This document shows positions 49,370 through 57,940 of a stretch of DNA of 64,000 nucleotides, piece after piece (positions within the stretch are counted from its first letter, which is position 1; every line of letters starts with the position of its first letter). The position numbers and the translations under genes are program-made. The stretch comes from HXMU1420-2 sp040830545 (GTDB lineage: Bacteria; Pseudomonadota; Alphaproteobacteria; Rhodobacterales; Rhodobacteraceae). A model generated the notes under the pieces. That model saw nothing but the letters and a program-made list of their open reading frames with translations. It was not told the DNA's origin and did not search any database. The DNA lies in the NCBI GenBank assembly GCA_040830545.1, contig JBFOMB010000018.1:23116-87115 (forward strand). The letters are read 5' to 3'.

Positions 49370-51292
49370 TTAGCCCTCTGGCGTGTACCAGATCGGCGAA
49401 GAATAGGCGCGTTCCTGATGGGTCAACTGCGCCTCTTCCGGCAGTTCGATCCCATAGCGGACCTTGTCATAAACCACCCAGCGCGGTGTCGGGATTTCCA
49501 GCACGCGAACATAGTAGAAGGCCCTCTCGGATGCGTCGAAATCCGGGTCGGTCCAGACGGTCATCAATTCGGATGCGCCAATCGTGTTGCTCCAGCTACC
49601 TGTTTCCAGATCAACCGTGTTGCCCACAGCAGGCACCTTACCATTTGCGTCTGCCGTACGATCACCTGACCAGGCCACGTCATAGACCTTTTCCTGCAAC
49701 GACCCGTCTGAATCCAGCCAGCCCTTGACCACCTGCATCCGATCAAGGTTCGCCCCAATCGGATCGCGCAGCGCGTAGATCATGAATGATGGGGCTGAGT
49801 CGCCGACACGCGGGCGCATGTCGCCGCCCATTGGCACGCCTTTCGAATAGCCGACCTCGGCAGGCATCCGTGAGCGTATGTCGGCGTCGGTAAACTCCCA
49901 CCCGCCAAAGAACCGCAGCCCAATGCGAGGGCCGGTCGCGGCATAGGTTTCGCGCCGCTTGAACGCGTCAAAGATGGCCGCGCGGGTATTTTCGGTCGCC
50001 CAGACGGCGGTATAACCCGACGCCACCAGCGTATGACCGGGGATTTCACCCAGATCGCTTTTTATGAACGGATGTTCGATCCGGGTAGGTGAAGGTTCAA
50101 CGCTGACGGATTTGGAGAAGAAGTTTTCCTCTTCCGCCGTGGTCAGCGCTGTGTGACTGTCCGTCGCCCCACCCATGCCGAACTTGTAGGGGTTCACGCC
50201 GAATTTCTCTTCCAGCGCCAAACCCTGTTTCAACGCCTCCCGGGCATACTCTCCCGCCAGCATCTCTTCTGTTTTCAGCTCGGTCAGGTCGAGGTTGCCG
50301 ACATCCCAGTTTTCGTAGTCCGCAAATTCGTCATCCGGGGACAGCACCGGATGCGCCTCTCCGTCGCCCTTGATCTGGGTGACTTCGTAATGCGGCTCCC
50401 ACTTGGCGCGGCGTTCGACATAGGTCTGATCGACCGTGCCGCCGTGATAGGTGCCTTCGGTCGGGAACAGCCAGCCGTTGGACAGGTTGCCGTTATGGGA
50501 AAACGCGATGGCGCGGCCTCCGGTTTTTTCCTGATACTCGTCGAGCCAATCATAAAGCGTCAAAGGATCAGTATCACCAAACGGTGGCTGCGTGACCGGC
50601 GGCACCACCTGTTTTGCGCGGACCGGTCCGTCGCGCAGCATAACGTTGCGGTGCAGGTTGAACCCCTTGGGCACCGACGTCCATTCAAACCCGATAAAGG
50701 CCGTGAACGTGCCCGGGTCGTTGTGACGTTCCGCAGCATCGACAATGTGTTCCCACGTATAAGCGAACGCGTCAGCACCGGGGCTATAGGAGTTCAAAAG
50801 CAACTCGGGCAACGTCCCTTGCGAGAAGTTGGTGATCAGGTCAAATGCGACTTTGCCAGCCTCAACCCCGCCTTTGGAGTATCCTTCGTACCACTCCCGC
50901 CCCTTGGGGTCGGCCAGCACACCGGGCTTCCCGGCCTGCAGGTCGGGGGCAAAGCCCATGAGGTCCGTGTGATCGGTCAGCACCATCCAGTCCAGCGGCC
51001 GCGCCAGGCGCACTGGCTGTCCGGTGGAAGAAATCACCTGCTCCCCTTTGGCAAAGCGCCAGGCGTCGTCCGGCAGCAGCGTATTGCCAAACGTCCCAGC
51101 ATCTAGGGACAGGCCGGTATGCAGATGACTATCCCCCCAAAGCGGGCGTTCCGGGATCGTACGATTTGCATAGGGCGAAAACGGTTTGCTTTTGAACGTG
51201 CCCTCGGCGGCGTCCTCACTGGGGACACCGTCGGCCAGGGCCAAAGCGGGAAGAGTGACAAGACAAGTGGCAGACAGGAGCGTGCGAAGCAT
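49370..51292 (-). CDS. DUF3604 family protein, exported PHP-like hydrolase
   Basis: A 640-residue periplasmic protein with a signal peptide (MLRTLLSATCLVTLPALALA). DUF3604 proteins have a PHP/amidohydrolase-type metal site: RPLWGDSHLHTGLSLDAGTF near residue 50, DWMVLTDHTDLMGFAPDLQ near 102, FIGFEWTS, AIAFSHNGNLSNG, and GATDSHTALTTAEEENFF with further His/Asp ligands. The C-terminal third is beta-rich (YDVAWSGDR, FYYVRVLEIPTPRW). The reaction is unknown for most of the family. The gene is monocistronic by spacing, with coaD 192 bp downstream of its start on the other side. Confidence 0.9.
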   Translation of the reverse strand: MLRTLLSATCLVTLPALALADGVPSEDAAEGTFKSKPFSPYANRTIPERPLWGDSHLHTGLSLDAGTFGNTLLPDDAWRFAKGEQVISSTGQPVRLARPLDWMVLTDHTDLMGFAPDLQAGKPGVLADPKGREWYEGYSKGGVEAGKVAFDLITNFSQGTLPELLLNSYSPGADAFAYTWEHIVDAAERHNDPGTFTAFIGFEWTSVPKGFNLHRNVMLRDGPVRAKQVVPPVTQPPFGDTDPLTLYDWLDEYQEKTGGRAIAFSHNGNLSNGWLFPTEGTYHGGTVDQTYVERRAKWEPHYEVTQIKGDGEAHPVLSPDDEFADYENWDVGNLDLTELKTEEMLAGEYAREALKQGLALEEKFGVNPYKFGMGGATDSHTALTTAEEENFFSKSVSVEPSPTRIEHPFIKSDLGEIPGHTLVASGYTAVWATENTRAAIFDAFKRRETYAATGPRIGLRFFGGWEFTDADIRSRMPAEVGYSKGVPMGGDMRPRVGDSAPSFMIYALRDPIGANLDRMQVVKGWLDSDGSLQEKVYDVAWSGDRTADANGKVPAVGNTVDLETGSWSNTIGASELMTVWTDPDFDASERAFYYVRVLEIPTPRWVVYDKVRYGIELPEEAQLTHQERAYSSPIWYTPEG

Positions 51293-51485
51293 GGGGCCTC
51301 CTTCGGGACGCGTGCGTGGACACAGACCGGACGAACATTTTACCAGAAAACAGGCAGTGCAGTTTTTCTAGTATGGCGTGTGAAGAGGCACCTGTCACGG
51401 GTTTGTTACCGCACAAGGCATTGGTTTAGATATGTAATGTTATTACATTCGAAGTTCGATGCGCGGCCAGCCAGGCCGTTCGCAC

Positions 51486-51977
51486 TCAACCCAAACGGTC
51501 TTTCAACGCATCCAGAACGCGGGGCGTCACGAACTTGGACACATCGCCGTCCAGCCGAGCAATTTCTTTCACCAGCTTGGACGCGATGGCCTGATGACGG
51601 GCCTCTGCCATGAGGAACACGGTTTCAACGCTGTCATCCAACGCCCGGTTCATACCGACCATCTGGAATTCGTATTCGAAGTCCGCCACCGCACGCAGCC
51701 CGCGCACGATGATCTGTGCGCCCACATCGCGAGCACAATTGATCAGCAGGTTTTCGAAAGGATGTGCGACAATTTCGGTGCCAGTCTGTTCCGAAAGGGC
51801 AGCACATTCCGACTCGATCATCGCAACGCGTTCTTCCAATGTGAACAGCGGACCCTTGTCCCGGTTGATGGCCACGCCGATGACCAGTTTGTCCACCAAC
51901 GCTGCAGCCCGGCGGATAATGTCGATATGGCCCAGCGTGATCGGGTCAAACGTCCCCGGATATAGCCCAACGCGCAT
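51486..51977 (-). CDS. coaD: Pantetheine-phosphate adenylyltransferase
   Basis: Fourth step of coenzyme A synthesis: transfers AMP from ATP to 4'-phosphopantetheine. The 163-residue length is normal. Nucleotidyl-transferase motif GLYPGTFDPITLGHIDII (T/HxGH) at 5-22, substrate loops RDKGPLFTLEERVAMI and IVRGLRAVADFEYEFQM, and the second nucleotide motif IASKLVKEIARLDGDVSKFV (ISSS-type) are all seen. The next gene upstream on the same strand is the CBS protein (62 bp). Confidence 0.95.
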   Translation of the reverse strand: MRVGLYPGTFDPITLGHIDIIRRAAALVDKLVIGVAINRDKGPLFTLEERVAMIESECAALSEQTGTEIVAHPFENLLINCARDVGAQIIVRGLRAVADFEYEFQMVGMNRALDDSVETVFLMAEARHQAIASKLVKEIARLDGDVSKFVTPRVLDALKDRLG

Positions 51978-52038
51978 GATCCTGCCTCCCTCTCGGTCTC
52001 AGCGGCTTCAAACATGGATTATCACCGGGTTCAACCGG

Positions 52039-52473
52039 TCAGTGCCCCATGATCATGCCTTCGAGCGCCTCTTTTTCCATTTCGAGTTCAGCAAGTTGCG
52101 CCTTGACCACATCCCCGAGCGACACGAGGCCAATCAGCTTGTCTTCTTCAACTACCGGAACATGACGGAAGCGACCGTCGGTCATCTGCTTCATGATTTC
52201 CTGCGCGGTGGTCTGACGTGTGCAGGTCACCAGTTTTTTGGTCATATAGCGTGACACGGGATGTTCCAGGCATCCTGACCCACTGCGTCCCAGGTTTCGG
52301 ACGATGTCGCGTTCGGACAGAATGCCCATCGCCGTTTCCCCGTCATCCGACACCAGAACCGTGCCTATTCCTTTGTCCGACAGCAATCGTGACGCTTCAG
52401 CGACCGTTGCAGTTGATGCAACCGAAACGACGCCTTCCGTAGGTTTGCTTTTGAGGATCTGATGAACCAGCAT
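52039..52473 (-). CDS. CBS-domain protein
   Basis: A 144-residue cytosolic protein consisting of two CBS modules: VVSVASTATVAEASRLLSDK-GIGTVLVSDDG and CTRQTTAQEIMKQMTDGRFR-HVPVVEEDKLIGLVSLGDVV. Paired CBS modules bind adenine nucleotides and often act as energy sensors. The C-terminus is a short charged helix with Met/His (EGMIMGH). ATG 52473 has GGAGGTGG upstream. It may be co-transcribed with coaD. Confidence 0.9.
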   Translation of the reverse strand: MLVHQILKSKPTEGVVSVASTATVAEASRLLSDKGIGTVLVSDDGETAMGILSERDIVRNLGRSGSGCLEHPVSRYMTKKLVTCTRQTTAQEIMKQMTDGRFRHVPVVEEDKLIGLVSLGDVVKAQLAELEMEKEALEGMIMGH

Positions 52474-52544
52474 TTTCGCCACCTCCGCAATAATATGTCG
52501 TAAGGTCAAGCGTCGCCGCAATATGGGTTCAAGTCAAGGTTGTC

Positions 52545-53441
52545 TCAGCCTTGTTCTTCCAGCCTTGCAACCTCTTGCCGAATGCCCGTGACCAGCTTTT
52601 CCGTGATCCGGTTCAATCGTTCGGAGCGTTGATCGCCCTGATGACGGACGATGTAAAAACTGCGCGTGAGGCTGATTGTTTCTGGCAAAACCTTGCGCAG
52701 GAAGTTGTGGTCGGCGAGTGCAAAGTCATGGGCGATACACAATCCGCCGCTGTTGAGCGCAAAGCGAAGTTGCACAGGCACGGAGTTTGACGCGAGTGTC
52801 ACCCTCTCCAACCCCAGGTCAGCCAGATAGTCCAACTCACTGTCATAGATCATGTCAGGAATGTAACCGATGATCGGCAGACCTTTCAGATCATCCAACG
52901 TGTCAAACGGACCGTTCTGACGTACGAATTTGCGCGATGCGACCAGGTGCAGCCTATAGTCAGTGATCTTCTGCACCACCAATTGACCGGCATTGGGCGG
53001 GCTGACAGCAATGGCGATATCCGCCTCGCGTCGGCTGAGATTTACAATTCGAGGCAGCGACACCACTTGTATTTCAAGGTCCGGGTTTTCCTCTGCCAGG
53101 GACGCACAGACCTGCGGCAGGACATAGTTGGCGCAGCCGTCCGGCGCGCCGATGCGGATTTGCCCGGTCAGGGTTTCGGACGGGCCTGTCAATGCCTCTG
53201 TCGCACCGCGCATGGCCTGTTCCACGCGCTCACCGTGTTCCAACAGGCGTTCTCCGGCAGCACTCAGCGCGTAGCCTTGTGGTGATTTCACGAAAAGCGG
53301 CGCGTCAAATGCGGCTTCCAAACGCGCGATCCTTCGGCCAACGGTGGCTGGATCCAGCTTCAGGATACGCCCAGCCCCCGACAGGCTTTCCTCGCGCGCG
53401 ACCGCCAGAAAAATCCGCAAATCATCCCATTGTGGTTCCAT
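52545..53441 (-). CDS. LysR family transcriptional regulator
   Basis: A 298-residue regulator. The N-terminal winged helix is DDLRIFLAVAREESLSGAGR with LKLDPATVGRRIARLEAAFD, and the effector domain follows from about residue 90 (LTGQIRIGAPDGCANYVLPQ). It is divergent from mmsA with 109 bp between the start codons, so it probably controls valine or methylmalonate semialdehyde breakdown. ATG 53441 is used; the preceding GTG is also in frame. Confidence 0.92.
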   Translation of the reverse strand: MEPQWDDLRIFLAVAREESLSGAGRILKLDPATVGRRIARLEAAFDAPLFVKSPQGYALSAAGERLLEHGERVEQAMRGATEALTGPSETLTGQIRIGAPDGCANYVLPQVCASLAEENPDLEIQVVSLPRIVNLSRREADIAIAVSPPNAGQLVVQKITDYRLHLVASRKFVRQNGPFDTLDDLKGLPIIGYIPDMIYDSELDYLADLGLERVTLASNSVPVQLRFALNSGGLCIAHDFALADHNFLRKVLPETISLTRSFYIVRHQGDQRSERLNRITEKLVTGIRQEVARLEEQG

Positions 53442-53462
53442 CACCGCCCCCTTGCCCCGCTA

Positions 53463-53516
53463 TTTTGCAAAGCCTTTTTGAAATCTTGCCCCTGTTCACC
53501 GCTTTTGCGCAAGCCT
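53463..53516. promoter_or_regulatory. Direct repeat in the LysR-mmsA control region
   Basis: TTTTGC-A-AAGCCT (53463-53475) and TTTTGC-GC-AAGCCT (53503-53516) are near-identical and 40 bp apart, about four helical turns, between the divergent starts. This fits paired recognition and activation sites of LysR regulators. Confidence 0.45.
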
Positions 53517-53550
53517 AAGATGCGCGGCGAGTGTTTTTGGAGGATACCCC

Positions 53551-55050
53551 ATGCAGGAATTGACCCACTTCATCGACGGCGCGCAGGTCAGCGGCACGTC
53601 GGGTCGGTTTGACAATGTCTACAACCCCGCGACCGGCGAAATTCAGTCGAAATGCCCGATGGCCAATGTGGCTGAAACCGAAGCCGCAATTGCCAGCGCT
53701 GCCGCCGCTCAGGTGGCCTGGGGGGCAACCAACCCGCAAAAACGCGCGCGTGTCATGATGGCCATGGTCGGCCTGATGAACCGCGACATGGACCAGCTGG
53801 CCGAGGCGTTGAGCCGCGAGCACGGCAAAACCATTCCGGATGCCAAGGGCGACCTGCAGCGTGGTCTTGAAGTGATCGAATACTGCATCGGCGCGCCACA
53901 AATGCTGAAAGGTGAATATACCGACAGCGCAGGCCCAGGCATTGACATGTATTCCATGCGGCAGCCGCTGGGTGTTGTTGGCTCGATCATGCCATTCAAT
54001 TTCCCGGCCATGATGCCGCTGTGGCATGTTGGTCCGGCATTGGCCTGCGGCAACGCGGTTGTGCTGAAACCATCCGAGCGTGATCCGTCGGTTCCGTTGA
54101 TGCTGGCCGAACTGTTTGTTGAGGCCGGCCTGCCCAAGGGCGTGTTCCAAGTCGTGAACGGTGACAAGGAAGCAGTCGACACAATCCTCGACAGCGAGAT
54201 CATTCAGGGCGTCAGCTTCGTCGGTTCGACCCCAATCGCGCAGTACATCTATTCCCGCGCAACCGCGAACGGCAAGCGCGCGCAATGCTTTGGCGGCGCA
54301 AAGAACCACATGATCGTCATGCCCGATGCGGACATGGATCAGGCGGCTGACGCGCTGGTTGGCGCCAGCTTTGGCGCAGCAGGCGAACGCTGCATGGCAA
54401 TCTCGGTTGCTGTTCCCGTCGGTGAAGAAACCGCAGACCGGCTGATCGAAAAGCTGGTGCCGCGCATGGAGAGCCTGAAGGTTGGCCCCTACACCGCTGG
54501 CGACGACGTGGACATGGGCCCGGTTGTGACCGCGGCCGCCAAGGAACGCATTCTGGGCCTGATCAATTCGGGCGTGGAACAGGGCGCGGAACTGGTTGTG
54601 GACAATCGCAACTTCTCGCTCCAGGGCTATGAAGACGGGTTCTTTGTCGGACCGCACCTGTTCGACAAGGTTACGCCAGACATGGACATCTACAAACAGG
54701 AGATCTTTGGCCCGGTTCTGTCGACCGTCCGCGCAGGTTCGTATGAGGAAGCGCTGGGTCTGGCGATGGACCACGAATATGGCAACGGCACAGCAATCTT
54801 CACCCGCGACGGTGACACGGCACGCGATTTCGCCAGCCGGATCAACATCGGCATGGTGGGCGTCAACGTGCCGATCCCGGTTCCGCTGGCCTACCACACC
54901 TTTGGCGGCTGGAAGAAATCGATGTTCGGTGACCTGAACCAGCACGGCCCGGACAGCTTCAAGTTCTACACCCGCACCAAAACCGTCACGGCCCGCTGGC
55001 CCAGCGGTATCAAGGAAGGCGGCGAATTCAACTTCAAGGCCATGGACTAA
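53551..55050 (+). CDS. mmsA: CoA-acylating methylmalonate-semialdehyde dehydrogenase
   Basis: Converts methylmalonate semialdehyde (valine pathway) or malonate semialdehyde to propionyl- or acetyl-CoA with NAD and CoA. The 499-residue enzyme begins LTHFIDGAQVSG and shows VVGSIMPFNFPAMMPLW, VSFVGSTPIAQYIYSRA, and nucleophile C281 in GAAGERCMAISVAV. The usual general-base Glu of aldehyde dehydrogenases is replaced by the GAKNH loop (FGGAKNHMIVMPDAD), as in this CoA-dependent group. The ATG at 53551 has TTGGAGGAT upstream. mmsB and other valine genes lie about 4-6 kb downstream. Confidence 0.96.
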   Translation: MQELTHFIDGAQVSGTSGRFDNVYNPATGEIQSKCPMANVAETEAAIASAAAAQVAWGATNPQKRARVMMAMVGLMNRDMDQLAEALSREHGKTIPDAKGDLQRGLEVIEYCIGAPQMLKGEYTDSAGPGIDMYSMRQPLGVVGSIMPFNFPAMMPLWHVGPALACGNAVVLKPSERDPSVPLMLAELFVEAGLPKGVFQVVNGDKEAVDTILDSEIIQGVSFVGSTPIAQYIYSRATANGKRAQCFGGAKNHMIVMPDADMDQAADALVGASFGAAGERCMAISVAVPVGEETADRLIEKLVPRMESLKVGPYTAGDDVDMGPVVTAAAKERILGLINSGVEQGAELVVDNRNFSLQGYEDGFFVGPHLFDKVTPDMDIYKQEIFGPVLSTVRAGSYEEALGLAMDHEYGNGTAIFTRDGDTARDFASRINIGMVGVNVPIPVPLAYHTFGGWKKSMFGDLNQHGPDSFKFYTRTKTVTARWPSGIKEGGEFNFKAMD

Positions 55051-55060
55051 TCGCAACACA

Positions 55061-55081
55061 GTCCCGGGCCTGCCCCGGGAC
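55061..55081. repeat. Hairpin repeat, same frame as 7605-7625
   Basis: GTCCCGGG, five-base loop, CCCGGGAC, with CA before and CTC after: the same frame and size as the hairpin at 7605-7625. It immediately follows mmsA. Confidence 0.6.
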
Positions 55082-55085
55082 CTCG

Positions 55086-55116
55086 CCCTCGCAGACGCTC
55101 CATAGGTCTGCGAGGG
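55086..55116. terminator. Hairpin between convergent mmsA and DHFR-like gene
   Basis: Perfect 11-pair stem CCCTCGCAGAC/GTCTGCGAGGG with a nine-base loop, touching the stop codon of the minus-strand gene. It probably ends transcription from both sides. Confidence 0.65.
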
Positions 55117-55683
55117 TTACGCGTCATATGCTACCGTGTAGCGTTGCTGGACGTACCCGCTGGGACAGGCAACAGCGGACACATTGCGAAGGTGCAAATC
55201 CCGCATCACAGGACCGAACAACGAAATACCTTCGCCGATCAGGATTGGCATACGGGTCAGGATCAGTTCGTTCATCAGGCCCAGCGCAAGAAACGACTGG
55301 ATCGTCGTGCCTCCGTCCACATAGGCGTGGCTGTGTCCGTCGCGTTCCAGCTTATCCAACAGAGCAAAAAGTTCTCCGTCATACATCTCGACATTGCCAA
55401 ACAGTCCCGCTGTCGGCTGCGTCAGCGTACGGCTGAGCACGACGATGCGAGTATCACCATAAGGCCACTGATCCGGTGTCAGGTTGAAACCGCTGATCGT
55501 TTCCATGCACTTGCGCCCCATGATCATGCAATCAACTGTGGCAAAAAAAGTAGCGAAATCCACGTAGCCGGGCGCGTCTGTGCCTTTCTCTGGTTCGCCA
55601 GCGGAGTCCAGCCAATCTACACTACCGTCTGGTCGGGCGATGAACCCATCGGCGCTGGTCGCGATATAGGCCGAGCATTTCAT
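55117..55683 (-). CDS. Dihydrofolate reductase family protein (RibD C-terminal-like)
   Basis: A 188-residue NADPH-dependent reductase-like protein. It begins MKCSAYIATSADGFIARPDG with SVDWLDSAGEP, has MIMGRKCMETISGF and TRIVVLSRTLTQ, and ends with HAYVDGGTTIQSFLALGLMN and LILTRMPILIGEGISLFGP, all typical of the RibD-C/YyaP group. The substrate of these free-standing members is unknown. ATG 55683 (MKCSAY) has an ideal AGGAGGGC site. It is divergent from the nitronate monooxygenase-like gene. Confidence 0.9.
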   Translation of the reverse strand: MKCSAYIATSADGFIARPDGSVDWLDSAGEPEKGTDAPGYVDFATFFATVDCMIMGRKCMETISGFNLTPDQWPYGDTRIVVLSRTLTQPTAGLFGNVEMYDGELFALLDKLERDGHSHAYVDGGTTIQSFLALGLMNELILTRMPILIGEGISLFGPVMRDLHLRNVSAVACPSGYVQQRYTVAYDA

Positions 55684-55787
55684 GGTTGTAGCCCTCCTTA
55701 CCCTCTTGCTTGTTCGGCACAGCGTGTCCGTTGATAAATACGTAACACGGGCCGTAGGGCCCGGCACGGCATTTTGGAGGAACCGCC

Positions 55788-56852
55788 ATGTGGCCCAGCA
55801 CCCGGCTGACTGACCTTCTGGGGATCGAACATCCCATCATCCTGGCCCCTATGGCAGCAACCACCACCCCGGCCCTTGTCGCAGCCGTTTCAGGCGCGGG
55901 CGGATTGGGCAGCCATGGATGTGCCGTTATGTCAGCCGAGGCCTTGGCCTCGGATATGGCAGAATTGCGGGCGCGGACCAATGCACCGGTCAATCTCAAC
56001 TTCTTCTGTCACACCAAACATCCGATGGACGCAGGCCATCATGATGCATTGATGGTGGAATTGGGCCCCGACTACGCTCAGGCCGGAGCCGCCGCACCTT
56101 CGGGACCGCCTGAAGGCGCTCCGTTCACGCCGTTTGGCGAAGATCAGCTAGAGTTGCTACTTGCGCACCCCCCTGCGGTGGTCAGCTTCCATTTTGGCCT
56201 GCCCCCGATTGAGATGATGGAGGCGCTGAAACAGGCCGGATGTCTGATCCTGTCCTCTGCAACCACGGTGGCCGAAGCGCGGTGGTTGGAAGCGCGCGGA
56301 GTGGATGCAATCATCGCGCAGGGCTGGGAAGCAGGAGGGCATCGCGGCGTTTTTCTGGACGTGGCGCAAGATGCGCAAGTCGGATTGTTCGCGCTACTGC
56401 CGCAGGTCGTCGATGGGGTTTCCGTCCCGGTGATTGCGGCAGGCGGGATCGCAGACGGGCGCGGTATCGCGGCTGCCTTTGCCCTGGGGGCGGATGGCGT
56501 TCAAGTCGGCACGGCCTTCATCACCAGTGACGAGGCTGCAGACAGGGACATTCACCGGGCCGCTGTGGCTACGGGGCACGACGGAAGCACTTTGGTCACA
56601 ACTGCCGGGTCTGGCAGACCAGCACGTGGCCATCGAACGGATTGGTTATCGCGGATGGAAGGGGTGGACACCGCACCCTTCCCTCTGATGTATCACTATT
56701 CCCGACCCTTGCAGGGCGCCGATTCGGAGCAATACCAGTTTTCACTGTACGGCCAGTCCGCCGCGCTGGCACCGACGGGCAGTGCAGCGGAACGGCTCCA
56801 GTCATTGGTGGAAGATGCCCAAACCGCTCTGGCAGCGCTGCGCTGCACATGA
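55788..56852 (+). CDS. Nitronate monooxygenase family flavoprotein
   Basis: A 354-residue FMN-dependent oxidoreductase of the nitronate monooxygenase/2-nitropropane dioxygenase TIM-barrel family. Motifs: LTDLLGIEHPIILAPMA at the start, VSGAGGLGSHGC, VNLNFFCHTKHP, VDAIIAQGWEAGGHRGVF holding the catalytic His, IAAGGIADGRGIAAAFALGA and VGTAFITSDEA for FMN phosphate. It detoxifies propionate 3-nitronate in known members; other members have different roles. ATG 55788 has TTGGAGGA upstream. Confidence 0.92.
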   Translation: MWPSTRLTDLLGIEHPIILAPMAATTTPALVAAVSGAGGLGSHGCAVMSAEALASDMAELRARTNAPVNLNFFCHTKHPMDAGHHDALMVELGPDYAQAGAAAPSGPPEGAPFTPFGEDQLELLLAHPPAVVSFHFGLPPIEMMEALKQAGCLILSSATTVAEARWLEARGVDAIIAQGWEAGGHRGVFLDVAQDAQVGLFALLPQVVDGVSVPVIAAGGIADGRGIAAAFALGADGVQVGTAFITSDEAADRDIHRAAVATGHDGSTLVTTAGSGRPARGHRTDWLSRMEGVDTAPFPLMYHYSRPLQGADSEQYQFSLYGQSAALAPTGSAAERLQSLVEDAQTALAALRCT

Positions 56853-56855
56853 AAA

Positions 56856-56879
56856 CGGCTGCCCCTAAGGGGACAGCCG
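56856..56879 (+). terminator. Hairpin after the nitronate monooxygenase-like gene
   Basis: CGGCTG-CCCC, TAA loop, GGGG-A-CAGCCG: a stem of ten pairs with one bulged A, immediately after the stop codon. Confidence 0.6.
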
Positions 56880-56915
56880 CGCCGTGAGTGGAACGAGATA
56901 TGTTCACATGAGAGG

Positions 56916-57698
56916 TCAGTGCCGAAGAAACTCTGTCAATGACACGCGGCCGTCGAAATTGACGTCGAATCCAGCCATTGCTGTACGGATTTCCTGATCA
57001 GCCAGGCAGGCACGCGCAATGCCCGCGACACGCTTGGCATTCATCATCGCAATACATTCCTGAGGCAAAAGTTCGTCCTGCTCTGGGTCTGCCATCCACC
57101 ATTCAATCTCGCCAGCGACAAACTCGTCTGCTGACATGAAGCCATTCCTGTCCAGATCGAACGCTAGAAACTCCGCAGCAGTCTCAGCCGTCAGGAATGC
57201 CTCGAACTCACGATAGGCCACAAACCCATCAGCATCTGCGTCGATGCGCTTCATTTCTTCTGCTGCAATGGCTTGGGTTGAGCAAAGTTCAGCTTCAGCA
57301 TCGCAATCTTCAGGTCCCCACATCGCTTCTTCTTGGACCAGGAACTGATGATATTCAGTCTCCGTGATGACGCCGTCGCCATCATGATCCAACTCGGCAA
57401 AGAAAATTCGTGCGCTTGACGTCGCCCCAGCCGGGGATTGTGCACTGCTCCAATAAAGCGCTGTCAGCAACAGGATCGGCAGCATGTATAGCACTGCACT
57501 GGTTCCGAAATGGAACAGACGGGATCGGGGCATGTTCAGGTCTCCGTTCAAGGTCTGGGGCGGGCCCTGAAGTTCCTGATCGATCACGTCTCGCACGACT
57601 TCGCTCATGCTTGCGCCGCGCGCGCGGCTCAACGCGGCAAGTTCGGTTTTCTGCTCGTGGGACATTCGGATTTCGAGCGTTTCCGATTTCTTGCTCAT
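56916..57698 (-). CDS. Ribbon-helix-helix / membrane helix / EF-hand protein
   Basis: A 260-residue protein with an unusual order of parts. Residues 1-44 (SETLEIRMSHEQKTELAALS, then RGASMSEVVRDVIDQEL) read as a ribbon-helix-helix DNA-binding motif. Residues 67-84 (SAVLYMLPILLLTALYWS) form one membrane helix. Four canonical EF-hand calcium loops follow: D104-E115 (DHDGDGVITETE), D153-E164 (DADADGFVAYRE), D181-E192 (DLDRNGFMSADE) and D245-E256 (DVNFDGRVSLTE). With the RHH part inside and the EF-hands in the periplasm, it could link external calcium to DNA binding. Three GTCCGGAC palindromes lie upstream. ATG 57698 (MSKKSETLEI) is the likely start. Function is inference. Confidence 0.82.
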   Translation of the reverse strand: MSKKSETLEIRMSHEQKTELAALSRARGASMSEVVRDVIDQELQGPPQTLNGDLNMPRSRLFHFGTSAVLYMLPILLLTALYWSSAQSPAGATSSARIFFAELDHDGDGVITETEYHQFLVQEEAMWGPEDCDAEAELCSTQAIAAEEMKRIDADADGFVAYREFEAFLTAETAAEFLAFDLDRNGFMSADEFVAGEIEWWMADPEQDELLPQECIAMMNAKRVAGIARACLADQEIRTAMAGFDVNFDGRVSLTEFLRH

Positions 57699-57771
57699 TC
57701 TGCGATCCACTGGAATTCAGGGCCCGAACCGGACCTAGGAAAACGAATGGAGCAGGCATAGGCCCAATCCC

Positions 57772-57815
57772 GTCCGGACCCCAGTGGAAACCTGTCCGGA
57801 CACGGTGTCCGGACA
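57772..57815. promoter_or_regulatory. Three GTCCGGAC palindromes upstream of the RHH/EF-hand gene
   Basis: GTCCGGAC occurs at 57772-57779, 57794-57801 and 57807-57814; the last two extend to TGTCCGGACA and sit 13 bp apart. Short symmetrical sites in arrays are typical for ribbon-helix-helix proteins, so this may be the gene's own operator. Confidence 0.5.
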
Positions 57816-57940
57816 CGCGATCGGCCATATTTTGCTGATGAATCGCACGCCGCTCACGAAGTGTTCAGAACGCCATTGTAGCGTCGAGCAGAAGACATTT
57901 ATAGGGTTCGGCGCAGAGCAGTTTCAAACTAGGGGAATGG

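Noticed and set aside
53515..55059. 514-codon minus-strand frame opposite mmsA
   Set aside because: Antisense shadow of a full-length, motif-complete MmsA.
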